Assembly (NCBI GenBank): GCA_963977525.1
Contig: CAXBPC010000002.1
Span: forward strand, 62,001 to 126,000
Direction: 5' to 3'
DNA length: 64,000 nt
Origin: Ancylomarina sp963977525
Lineage (GTDB): Bacteria > Bacteroidota > Bacteroidia > Bacteroidales > Marinifilaceae
Shown here: positions 1 to 8,237 of the stretch, piece by piece
How positions within the stretch are numbered: the stretch's first letter is position 1
How the letters are laid out: every line of letters starts with the position of its first letter
Made by a program: the position numbers and the translations under genes
Notes under the pieces: generated by a model
The model's database searches: none
Told to the model about the DNA's origin: nothing
What the model saw: the letters and a program-made list of their open reading frames with translations, nothing else

Positions 1-45
1 ATGGAAAAAGTGTTGATTAGAACAAGATTGCTTAATTTTGAATAA
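1..45 (+). CDS. possible 3' end of an upstream gene (partial)
   Basis: An open frame runs from the first base to a TAA at 43-45, encoding 14 residues that end in LLNFE. It could be the C-terminal tail of a gene that starts before the window. Nothing in so short a stretch identifies a product. The next gene starts 21 bases later, so the two could be one transcript. Confidence 0.3.
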   Translation: MEKVLIRTRLLNFE

Positions 46-66
46 TCTCTATGAAATAGATGAATT

Positions 67-627
67 ATGAAAGCTGAATTAAACCAACAAAATATTGACA
101 AAGCAGAAGAATTGTTTTCGTCAAACCCAAATTTTAAATTGACTGTTCTTCCCCGTATAAGATTGTTGCATACGATTAAAAAAGAGCTTAAATCTTATAG
201 TGATTTAAAGTGGTTTTTTGAATTTGACTATGTTAATGTCAACCAGAATCGTGTAATTATAAATTATCTGCCTTCTGCTAATACTGAATTGGCACTTTAT
301 TACGAAATTCCATTGATGCAGAAATTTGAATTAAGAAGTTTTCTTGGGAATTCATCAGTACATTTTATTGATGTATATAATTTCTTGATTGAGAATTCTT
401 TCATAAAAGAAAAGCAATTCACAATACGTGCTGAGTATCGGAAAATCCCTCATTTTATATTAAATTTGAAAATCAAGAGGTATCAGTTTTCTATATTGAA
501 ACAATATTCAGATACATTACCGAACTTAAATGGACCAATTGACGAATTGATATTAGAAGAGGTCGGCAATAATTTTGATTTGTTTAATCAAATATTCAAA
601 TTAATTATTGATAACTTCCGTCAGTAA
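67..627 (+). CDS. hypothetical protein, 186 aa
   Basis: I do not recognise this protein. It is soluble in appearance: no signal peptide, no membrane helix and no cysteine-rich motif. It is rich in Asn, Lys, Ile, Phe and Tyr and has alternating hydrophobic stretches (for example around residues 50-85 and 125-150) compatible with a mixed alpha/beta fold. The ATG at 67 follows the previous frame closely, and the gene ends 20 bases before the sensor kinase gene at 648, so co-transcription with the kinase is likely. Whether it works with the kinase is unknown. Confidence 0.7.
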   Translation: MKAELNQQNIDKAEELFSSNPNFKLTVLPRIRLLHTIKKELKSYSDLKWFFEFDYVNVNQNRVIINYLPSANTELALYYEIPLMQKFELRSFLGNSSVHFIDVYNFLIENSFIKEKQFTIRAEYRKIPHFILNLKIKRYQFSILKQYSDTLPNLNGPIDELILEEVGNNFDLFNQIFKLIIDNFRQ

Positions 628-647
628 TAGACTTAAACTTTTATGCC

Positions 648-2672
648 TTGAAACAACTTAAACTTTTCAGACATTTTCAGAATATAAGTATTGGTAGAGC
701 CTATCTTCTACTATTTTCATCATTATCAAGCCTCTTTCTTATTATTATAGGTGGGATATGGATTTACAATGAGTATACAAAGTTTGATAAAGAGACAAAA
801 TCTCTTAGAGATAAATATATTAATGAGCATAAGGCCATATTGATTGATAATACGAAAAAATGTATTGATTATATCGAGTATAGAGAAAATCAGTCTGAGG
901 AACTTATAAGGGAAAACCTAAAGAGTAATGTTGATCAAGCCCACGAGATTGCACTACATATTTATAATAAAAACAAGAATGTTTTATCGGAAAAGGAAAT
1001 AAAAGGAAGAATTAAGGAAGCTATTTCTGCCTTTAGGTTCAATTCAACGAAAAGGTATATTTTCATTAATACTATTGGAGGTGTAGGAGTACTGTATCCA
1101 CGTAATCCTGAATGGGAAGGGAAATCACTTCTTAAATACAAGGATATCAACCAAAACCAGTTGGTTGTAAATGAAATTAATCATCTAAAAGAAGCTGATG
1201 AATCATTTATAATGTACAAGGGTGCAAAAAATAAACCTAATAAGTATAATGCTTATACAAAGATTTCTTACATCAAGAAATTTAAGCCATTAAATTGGTA
1301 TATGGGGAGTTTTGCTTATGCCGATGATTTTCTAGAGTCGATTCAAACAGATTGTATTGAGCGAATAAAGAACATGAAGGTTAACGAAGATAATTACTTC
1401 TTTATCTACTCTAAAAATGGGACCTGCCTTCTTCATAAGAAAGATAAATATTTAGGACGCAACTATAGGACTTTTGAAGAAGAGGATGATATTGATGTAT
1501 CTCGTAAAATTTTATTTTCGATAGGAGAGAAAGTTGATCGGTTTATTAGTTATGATTTAGCAAAAGGCGAAAAAATCACATATCTCTATGGTATTAATGA
1601 GTGGAATTGGATTTTAGGATCAGGCTTTCATACCAAACAGATTGAAAAAGAGATAGCAGGAAGGAAGGTTGAGCTGTATGATCGCTTGATTGATTATAGT
1701 ACGAATATAGTTTTGTTGATATTCCTGACCTTTTTAACGCTTTATTTTGCAGCAAGATTATTGTCTTCTAAAATGAATAAGAGTGTACATTCTTTTAACG
1801 AATTCTTCAAGAAAGCATCAACGGAATCTGTAAAAATAGATGTTGAAAAACTTAATTTTTCTGATTTTAAAAATATGGCATCTACCGTTAATGTAATGAT
1901 AGATACCAGAGTAAAGAAAGAAAATGAACTTGTTCAAGCACGAGAACTTGCTGAAAAATCAGACAAACTTAAAACGGCATTTCTTTCTAATATGACTCAT
2001 GAGATTAGAACGCCAATGAATGCTATTGTAGGCTTTTCTCAGCTGCTGCAACAAGAAGAATTAACTTCTGAGTTTAGAGATGAGTTTATTGGTCATATCG
2101 TAAACAATAGCAATACATTATTAACTTTAATAAATGATATTATTGATTTCTCAATATTGGAGTCGGGAGCTGTAAATATTAGCTATTCAAATTTCAATTT
2201 GAAAAATGTATTTATCGAATTGAACGATAAATTTATTCAGCTAAAGAATGATAATGGCAAATCTGATATAAATCTAATTTTCCCAGATTCTGAGAGATTA
2301 GAACACACAAGTATTTATTTTGATCCAGTTAGATTAAAACAAATTTTGAGTTATTTAATTGATAATGCCTTGAAATTTACAAAACAAGGAAAGGTTGAAG
2401 TCGATTATAAACATGAAAAAAATGCTATAGTATTTTGGGTTAAAGATACAGGTATTGGTATTCCTGTTGAAAAGCAAGAATATATATTCGATCGATTTAG
2501 ACAAGGTGAGGAGAGTTACACAAGAAGATTTGGTGGAACCGGAATTGGTCTTAGTATTGCCAAGCAAATTGTCCAACATTTAAATGGAGATATTTGGCTT
2601 GAGTCCGAAGCTGCGAATGGAAGTGTTTTCTATTTCAAGATTCCTCTAGGACAAAATAATTCTCATAACTAA
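648..2672 (+). CDS. Cache-domain sensor histidine kinase
   Basis: Orphan membrane sensor kinase of 674 aa. A first membrane helix lies at about residues 16-38. The long extracytoplasmic part carries two Cache-like repeats, ending in NWYMGSFAYADDF and NWILGSGFHTKQI, the pattern of small-molecule-binding Cache_2 domains. A second helix lies at about 350-370. The kinase core follows: HisKA H-box MTHEIRTPMN with His451, N-box NALKFT, G1 DTGIGIP, F-box FDRFRQ and G2 GGTGIGLSIAK. There is no receiver domain and no response regulator beside it, so its partner is encoded elsewhere. The start is read as TTG at 648, because the nearby ATG at 643 runs into a stop and no in-frame ATG precedes the first helix. 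The ligand cannot be inferred. Confidence 0.92.
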   Translation: MKQLKLFRHFQNISIGRAYLLLFSSLSSLFLIIIGGIWIYNEYTKFDKETKSLRDKYINEHKAILIDNTKKCIDYIEYRENQSEELIRENLKSNVDQAHEIALHIYNKNKNVLSEKEIKGRIKEAISAFRFNSTKRYIFINTIGGVGVLYPRNPEWEGKSLLKYKDINQNQLVVNEINHLKEADESFIMYKGAKNKPNKYNAYTKISYIKKFKPLNWYMGSFAYADDFLESIQTDCIERIKNMKVNEDNYFFIYSKNGTCLLHKKDKYLGRNYRTFEEEDDIDVSRKILFSIGEKVDRFISYDLAKGEKITYLYGINEWNWILGSGFHTKQIEKEIAGRKVELYDRLIDYSTNIVLLIFLTFLTLYFAARLLSSKMNKSVHSFNEFFKKASTESVKIDVEKLNFSDFKNMASTVNVMIDTRVKKENELVQARELAEKSDKLKTAFLSNMTHEIRTPMNAIVGFSQLLQQEELTSEFRDEFIGHIVNNSNTLLTLINDIIDFSILESGAVNISYSNFNLKNVFIELNDKFIQLKNDNGKSDINLIFPDSERLEHTSIYFDPVRLKQILSYLIDNALKFTKQGKVEVDYKHEKNAIVFWVKDTGIGIPVEKQEYIFDRFRQGEESYTRRFGGTGIGLSIAKQIVQHLNGDIWLESEAANGSVFYFKIPLGQNNSHN

Positions 2673-2737
2673 AACAAAATTTATAATATATCCTTCTCTA
2701 TTAATTAGGGGAGGATTTCTTTTAAAACTTTATTAAT

Positions 2738-2778
2738 AAAAAAAGGAGAATAAAACATACGTTTCATTCTCCTTTTTT
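2738..2778. terminator. bidirectional intrinsic terminator
   Basis: Arms at 2738-2751 and 2766-2778 pair A-rich with T-rich flanks around GGAGAAT/ATTCTCC. It can end both the kinase transcript on the plus strand and the tRNA transcript on the minus strand. Confidence 0.8.
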
Positions 2779-2779
2779 G

Positions 2780-2854
2780 TGATCCAGCCAGGGCTCGAAC
2801 CTGGGACCTATAGCTTAGAAGGCTATTGCTCTAATCCAACTGAGCTACTGGACC
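2780..2854 (-). tRNA. tRNA-Arg (TCT), copy 2
   Basis: On the minus strand the sequence folds as a cloverleaf: acceptor stem GGTCCAG/CTGGATC with one G-T pair, anticodon stem ATAGC/GCTAT around the loop CTTCTAA (anticodon TCT, reading AGA/AGG), and T-arm CCAGG/CCTGG with TTCGAGC. No CCA end is encoded. The span is 75 nt including the discriminator base A. It is base-for-base identical to the copy at 2890-2964 and lies second in the transcript. Confidence 0.95.
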
Positions 2855-2889
2855 ATCCTTATAATATGTTATTGCAAAAAAAAATCAAG

Positions 2890-2964
2890 TGATCCAGCCA
2901 GGGCTCGAACCTGGGACCTATAGCTTAGAAGGCTATTGCTCTAATCCAACTGAGCTACTGGACC
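2890..2964 (-). tRNA. tRNA-Arg (TCT), copy 1
   Basis: Identical in sequence to the copy 35 bases downstream: same TCT anticodon, same acceptor and T stems, no encoded CCA. It is the promoter-proximal gene of a two-tRNA minus-strand unit that starts at the promoter at 2985-3017. The 35-base spacer is AT-rich and differs from the flanks, so only the tRNA itself was duplicated or kept identical. Confidence 0.95.
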
Positions 2965-2984
2965 ATTTTTCCTTAATTGCGATG

Positions 2985-3017
2985 CAAATATAGGGATTTA
3001 TTATTGTCTCGCACAAA
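2985..3017 (-). promoter_or_regulatory. promoter of the tRNA-Arg pair
   Basis: Reading the minus strand, TTTG (3014-3017) is followed after 21 bases by TATATTTG (2985-2992), an exact match to the Bacteroidota housekeeping -33/-7 pattern. It lies about 20 bases before the first tRNA. Confidence 0.75.
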
Positions 3018-3197
3018 TAATTTGGAGCTTTTTCTTAGGCTACAAGGCTAGTTTGAGTTAAATCTCTAACTGTCAGAATATCTATTTTTATATTTTTATT
3101 TATTTTTTTTCAAATACATGTCTATTTTAGATGTTCCCTTTATTAAATTCGCATGCTTAGAGCTTTTTCGAATACTCAAAACTAAATAAATCAACAT

Positions 3198-4373
3198 ATG
3201 CTGAGGAGTTATTCCAGTAATATACCCAAACTCTACATCATTAAATTGGCAAAGTGGTTCATGCTTACAATGCCCATTATCGTTCTTTTTTATCAGGAGA
3301 ACGGATTAAGTATGCAAAATGTTTTGACGCTAAAAGCCTTTTATTCTGTAGCAGTTGTTATAATGGAGATTCCTTCGGGTTATTTCGCCGACATGTGGGG
3401 TAGGAGGAAAACCCTAATCTTGGGTAGTATATTGGGATGTTTGGGATTCGTTGTTTATAGTTTTAGTTCCGATTTTTATGGCTTTCTCTTGGCTGAGATT
3501 GTTTTGGGAGTAGGTTCTAGTTTTATTTCAGGAGCCGATTCTGCTTTGCTCTACGATAGCTTATTGCAGGATAAAAAGGAGAATACTTATTTGAAGCAGG
3601 AAAGTAGAATGATGTCGGTTGGAAATTTTGCCGAAGCATTTGCTGGTATTGCTGGCGGTAGTCTTGCATTAATCAGTTTGAGAACTCCATTTATATTTCA
3701 AATTTTTATCGCTTTTATGGCTGTGCCTGCATCCTTTTTGTTACTGGAGGCTAAAACAAATAAAGATCAAATTAAAAATGGATTTACGCACATTTTAAAG
3801 ATCGTTCGATATTCTTTGTGGGAGAATATTCAATTACGACTAAACATTCTCTATTCGTCTATATTTGGCTGTGCAACGCTTTCTCTGGCTTGGTTCGTAC
3901 AGCCTTATTTAAAGCAGTTCGATATGGATGTAAGTCGGATTGGTGTGATATGGACTTTGCTTAACCTAACGGTTGGTTTCACAGCCTTGTTTGCACATAA
4001 AATAGAAAGCCGTTTGGGAAAGATTGGAACATCATTACTAATTGTGATTGGACTTTCTAGTGGTTTTATTTTGTCAGGTGTTATGACGACACAATTGGGA
4101 ATAATTTGTCTGTTTTATTTCTATATTATTAGAGGTATTGCTACACCTATTCTTAAGGATTATATCAATCGAATTACCAGCTCTGATATGCGAGCAACTG
4201 TGCTTTCGCTTCGTAACTTCATTATACGAATACTATTTGCCATTATTGCACCTTTTTTAGGTTGGTATAGTGACCATTTCAGCATAGGAGAGGCTTTGAT
4301 TTTTGCAGGTAGTATTATATTTCTACTCGGAAGTACAACTTTGTTCTTTATCTATAAAACCGAACGTAAATAA
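3198..4373 (+). CDS. MFS transporter
   Basis: Major facilitator superfamily membrane carrier of 391 aa, the usual size for a 12-helix member. Hydrophobic helices run throughout. The loop between helices 2 and 3 carries the motif A signature GYFADMWGRRKTLILG (about residues 62-77), with the conserved Asp and Arg-Arg. The central basic loop at about residues 185-205 separates the two halves. It stands alone, bounded upstream by the tRNA promoter region and downstream by a strong terminator shared with yidC. The substrate cannot be read from the sequence; drug or metabolite efflux is common in this subgroup. Confidence 0.88.
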   Translation: MLRSYSSNIPKLYIIKLAKWFMLTMPIIVLFYQENGLSMQNVLTLKAFYSVAVVIMEIPSGYFADMWGRRKTLILGSILGCLGFVVYSFSSDFYGFLLAEIVLGVGSSFISGADSALLYDSLLQDKKENTYLKQESRMMSVGNFAEAFAGIAGGSLALISLRTPFIFQIFIAFMAVPASFLLLEAKTNKDQIKNGFTHILKIVRYSLWENIQLRLNILYSSIFGCATLSLAWFVQPYLKQFDMDVSRIGVIWTLLNLTVGFTALFAHKIESRLGKIGTSLLIVIGLSSGFILSGVMTTQLGIICLFYFYIIRGIATPILKDYINRITSSDMRATVLSLRNFIIRILFAIIAPFLGWYSDHFSIGEALIFAGSIIFLLGSTTLFFIYKTERK

Positions 4374-4420
4374 GGTGATTAGAACTAATATGATAAGTTT
4401 TATTATAAAATTACAGCATA

Positions 4421-4450
4421 AAAAAAGAGTCTCGTTTGAGACTCTTTTTT
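4421..4450. terminator. bidirectional intrinsic terminator
   Basis: A perfect 13-bp stem (4421-4433 with 4438-4450) around a GTTT loop, A-run on one side and T-run on the other. It serves the convergent MFS and yidC genes. Confidence 0.9.
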
Positions 4451-4474
4451 TATAATCAGACAATAAGATTTATA

Positions 4475-6328
4475 TTATTTCTTTTTCTTGTTTGCTTGCT
4501 TTGCAGCATCTTCCAAACGCTTTTGGAATTTCGATTTAGTAACCGGCTTTTTCTTCGATGCTTCTAGCATAGCCAATACCTTATTATCATCAACCATCCA
4601 TTTACGAATTGCCCAAGTTTGAACGATTGTAAATAAAGTTGCAATAAAGTAGTAGTATGATAAACCTGATGCGTAGTTGTTGAACCATACAAGGAACATT
4701 ACTGGCATCATATACATCATAGCTTGCATACCTGGCATCTGATTCGTTGTTTGCATCTGACCATTCATCTTAGTATAAACTAAGTTGGTCGCTGCCATCA
4801 AAATACAGAATAAAGAGATATGGTCACCGTAGAATGGAATTTCCCAAGGTAAAGTCATAATTGAATCATAAGACGATAAGTCAGCTGCCCAAAGGAAACT
4901 CTTCTGACGAAGCTCGATAGATGCAGGGAAGAATCGGAATAAAGCAATCAAAATAGGGAACTGAACGACCATTGGTAAACAACCACCCATCGGATTTACC
5001 CCGGCTTTCTTATACAAGGCCATGGTAGCTTGCTGACGCTCCATTGATTTGTCTTTCGGAATCTTCTCGTTTATTTCATCAATCTGAGGCTTCAATACTC
5101 TCATTTTTGCCGTTGATAAGTACGACTTATAAGTAAGAGGAGATAAAATTAATTTGATAATGACAGTCAGAATCAGAATAATCAACCCATAATTACCCAT
5201 ATACTTTTCAAGGAAGTTGAAAATTTCAATCACGAAGTATTTATTCACCCAAGCAAATATTCCCCATCCTAAGTCAATTACTTCTTCAAGTTGGATATCC
5301 TTACCATACTTACGAAGAGTTTTGTAATGGTTTGGACCAAAATAGAACTTCATAGGGTAGCTCTCTTTTACATCCCCACTATAAGGAAGTAAAATTTCAG
5401 CTGAGAAGTTCTTTAAGATAGGTGAATGTTCACCCATATCCACAGATTTCAAACTCTGTACTTTAAATGTGTTTTTAGAAATAAGAGCCGAAGTGAAAAA
5501 TTGTTGCTTAAAACCAATCCATTTTATTTGTGTTGCTAGATCTTCTTTACTTGCTTCATCTTCACCTCCAACACTTAAGTTCTCTACATCGTCTTCATTA
5601 TATTTATAATAAAGAGCAGAGTACATATTCTCATTCTTACGACCTTTTTCTTTACCATAAATATCGGCTTGCCAGTTGAATATTAAGTTGTTATGGCTAC
5701 GAGAAATAATATCGTTAAGACCAATAACTTTGATGTCAAAGTCAAGCATATAGCTATCTGGAGCAAGAGTATACACATACTCAAGATACTGATCATCATT
5801 AGTCTTAAGCTTCATGCTCAATGCCTTTTCTTGAGAGCTAGCATTGATGTTTTCAAATCCAGCTTCAGAGGTAAAGAACAAATCTTGAGTGTTGATAGCC
5901 TTGTTGTCAGCATAGAAGCTCATACCAAAACGATTCTTCTCACCTTCCCAAAGGATTAATGGTAATGAATCGTGAGTTTGGTAATCCTTAAGCTCAACAG
6001 AGTAAATACGTCCTCCTTTATTGCTAACCTTAATTTTTACAAGCTTATTCTCAATAGTGATAAATTCTTCTTTTTGAGCTGCCGCTGAAGAAAATACACC
6101 AAATGTTTCTTGTAGGTGTGCAGGATCTTTTTGCTTTTCAGCCTCAATAGCTTTTTGTGCAGTAAGTTGTTCTGCTTCTAGTTGCTGATCATGTACTTTT
6201 TCAACTCTAGCAATAGAGTCGCGGGTTTGCATAGTCTTTACTTCTTCAGCCGATGGTTTGGTTAGGTAAGTATACCCAATCAAAATGGCTCCAATAATGA
6301 CTAATCCCCAAATTGAATTTTTATCCAT
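4475..6328 (-). CDS. yidC: membrane protein insertase YidC
   Basis: Inserts and helps fold inner-membrane proteins, with or without SecYEG. The 617-aa protein has the Gram-negative architecture: an N-terminal helix (about residues 7-23), a large periplasmic domain (about 85-350), then the conserved insertase core from about 375. The core has GNYGLIILILTVIIKLILSPL, a cytoplasmic amphipathic hairpin with KIPKDKSMERQQATMALYKK, GGCLPMVVQFPILIALF and three further helices. The lysine-rich C-terminal tail (KANKKKK-like) is typical of ribosome-contacting tails. It lies 113 bases downstream of pyrG on the same strand with no terminator between, so they probably share a transcript. Confidence 0.97.
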   Translation of the reverse strand: MDKNSIWGLVIIGAILIGYTYLTKPSAEEVKTMQTRDSIARVEKVHDQQLEAEQLTAQKAIEAEKQKDPAHLQETFGVFSSAAAQKEEFITIENKLVKIKVSNKGGRIYSVELKDYQTHDSLPLILWEGEKNRFGMSFYADNKAINTQDLFFTSEAGFENINASSQEKALSMKLKTNDDQYLEYVYTLAPDSYMLDFDIKVIGLNDIISRSHNNLIFNWQADIYGKEKGRKNENMYSALYYKYNEDDVENLSVGGEDEASKEDLATQIKWIGFKQQFFTSALISKNTFKVQSLKSVDMGEHSPILKNFSAEILLPYSGDVKESYPMKFYFGPNHYKTLRKYGKDIQLEEVIDLGWGIFAWVNKYFVIEIFNFLEKYMGNYGLIILILTVIIKLILSPLTYKSYLSTAKMRVLKPQIDEINEKIPKDKSMERQQATMALYKKAGVNPMGGCLPMVVQFPILIALFRFFPASIELRQKSFLWAADLSSYDSIMTLPWEIPFYGDHISLFCILMAATNLVYTKMNGQMQTTNQMPGMQAMMYMMPVMFLVWFNNYASGLSYYYFIATLFTIVQTWAIRKWMVDDNKVLAMLEASKKKPVTKSKFQKRLEDAAKQANKKKK

Positions 6329-6441
6329 TTAATAGTTTCTGTTTAGATAGATTGAGAGAGAGTAATTCCTTTTCAAGAACTACTCTTAAAATGTGCAGCA
6401 TAAATATGAATTACACACTCTATCTTATTGTTAATTCTATA

Positions 6442-8046
6442 TTATTTGTCGCTTTTTGCAACTTTCACAAACTCAACAAAAAGAGGATGTGGGTTGATAA
6501 CGGTACTCTTATATTCTGGATGGAACTGAACACCTACAAACCATTTGTGATCTGTCATCTCAACAACTTCAACCAAGCCAGTTTCAAGGTTAAAACCTGT
6601 TGCTTTTAGGCCTGCAGCTTCAAACTGCTTAAGGTATTCATTGTTGAATTCATAACGGTGACGGTGACGTTCGGTAATCTCTTGGCTACCGTATGCTTTT
6701 GCACAATTTGAACCTTCTTTTAATTGACACTCATAAGCACCTAAACGCATTGTACCACCTTTTTCAGTTACATTCTTTTGCTCCTCCATTAAGTTGATAA
6801 CTGCGTTATTAGTTTGAGGATTCATTTCCAATGAATCTGCATCCTCAATATTAAGTACGTTTCTAGCGTATTCAATAACTGCAACTTGCATACCCAAACA
6901 AATTCCTAGGAAAGGAACATTGTTTTCACGTGCATATTTTACAGCAAGAATTTTACCTTCCATACCTCTATGTCCAAAACCAGGAGCAACCAAAATAGCT
7001 TTAAGGTCTTTTAATTCATCAGCATAGTTAGCGTCAGTCAATTTTTCTGAATGAATCCATTTTAGATTAACCTTACATTCATTAGTTGCACCTGCATGAA
7101 TAAAGGCTTCTGCAATTGATTTGTATGCATCCTTAAGCTCAACATATTTACCTACTAAACCAATAGTTACTTCCGATTTAGGATTTTTATGTCTCTTCAA
7201 GAATTTAGTCCATTCTTTAAGTTCTGGCTCACCGTCTGATGATAAACCTAGTTTTTCAAGAACGATAGCATCTAGTTTTTCCTCACGCATTTTCATCGGA
7301 ACATCATAGATGGTTTCCACATCGATAGACTGGATAACAGCTCTTGGATCAACATTACAGAAAAGAGCTACTTTTCTTCTAATATCTGATGAAAGCTCAT
7401 GCTCAGTTCTCAATACCAACACATCTGGCTGAACACCATTTTCTAATAGAGCTTTAACAGAGTGCTGAGTAGGTTTTGTTTTTAATTCGCCTGATGCAGC
7501 TAGGTAAGGAACAAGTGTTAAATGAATAACTAATGCATCGTTTCCTAATTCCCATTTCAACTGACGAACAGCTTCAATATAGGGTAGTGATTCAATATCA
7601 CCAACAGTTCCTCCAATTTCTGTAATAACGAAATCGAATTTATTTTTAGTTCCTAGAAGTTTAACGTTACGCTTAATCTCATCAGTAATATGAGGGATAA
7701 TTTGAACGGTTTTACCCAAATAGTCTCCTTTACGTTCTTTATTGATAACGTTTTTATAGATTCTACCTGTAGTGATATTATTCGCTTGTGAGGTTGGAAT
7801 GTTTGTAAAACGCTCGTAGTGACCTAAGTCAAGATCAGTTTCTGCACCATCGTCAGTAACATAACACTCTCCATGCTCATATGGGTTTAGTGTTCCTGGA
7901 TCAACATTTAAATAGGGATCCAATTTTTGGTTTGTAACAGAATACCCTCTGCCTTGTAGTAGTTTAGCTAAAGATGAGGCTATAATTCCTTTTCCTAATG
8001 AGGAGGCTACTCCTCCAGTGACAAAGATGTATTTAGTTGCAGACAC
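6442..8046 (-). CDS. pyrG: CTP synthase
   Basis: Makes CTP from UTP with ATP and glutamine, the last step of pyrimidine nucleotide synthesis. At 534 aa it is full length. The synthetase domain begins with YIFVTGGVASSLGKGI (the ATP-binding loop), and the C-terminal class I glutaminase domain has the nucleophile elbow FLGICLGMQ (Cys at about 383) and the His-Glu pair in QFHPEYKS. The start MSATKYIFVTGG fits the family. It heads the pyrG-yidC unit. The 190 bases upstream hold the terminator of the DUF349 gene, so it must have its own promoter; a TATTTTTG -7-like box is visible on the minus strand near 8076-8083 without a clear -33 element. Confidence 0.97.
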   Translation of the reverse strand: MSATKYIFVTGGVASSLGKGIIASSLAKLLQGRGYSVTNQKLDPYLNVDPGTLNPYEHGECYVTDDGAETDLDLGHYERFTNIPTSQANNITTGRIYKNVINKERKGDYLGKTVQIIPHITDEIKRNVKLLGTKNKFDFVITEIGGTVGDIESLPYIEAVRQLKWELGNDALVIHLTLVPYLAASGELKTKPTQHSVKALLENGVQPDVLVLRTEHELSSDIRRKVALFCNVDPRAVIQSIDVETIYDVPMKMREEKLDAIVLEKLGLSSDGEPELKEWTKFLKRHKNPKSEVTIGLVGKYVELKDAYKSIAEAFIHAGATNECKVNLKWIHSEKLTDANYADELKDLKAILVAPGFGHRGMEGKILAVKYARENNVPFLGICLGMQVAVIEYARNVLNIEDADSLEMNPQTNNAVINLMEEQKNVTEKGGTMRLGAYECQLKEGSNCAKAYGSQEITERHRHRYEFNNEYLKQFEAAGLKATGFNLETGLVEVVEMTDHKWFVGVQFHPEYKSTVINPHPLFVEFVKVAKSDK

Positions 8047-8148
8047 TTGTATGATGATTTAATGGTTGATTAAAACTGCAAAAATAGGCAAAATATAGCG
8101 TTTTGGAAAATTATTGCTCGAACTAAAAACAGTTATAGAAAAAAAAAC

Positions 8149-8172
8149 ACCTCTTCGAAAATTCAAAGAGGT
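8149..8172 (-). terminator. intrinsic terminator of the DUF349 gene
   Basis: Arms ACCTCTT (8149-8155) and AAGAGGT (8166-8172). On the minus strand the stem is followed by a run of T (plus-strand A-run at 8139-8147). Confidence 0.8.
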
Positions 8173-8237
8173 ATTTGGTATATTTTTAATAGGCCTTAAG
8201 ACTTATTAAAATATTAATTTGATCATCTAAATGATTG

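Noticed and set aside
2780..2964. tRNA pair as an integration site of a mobile element
   Set aside because: No integrase gene and no repeat of the tRNA 3' end is found in the flanks; the neighbouring genes look chromosomal.
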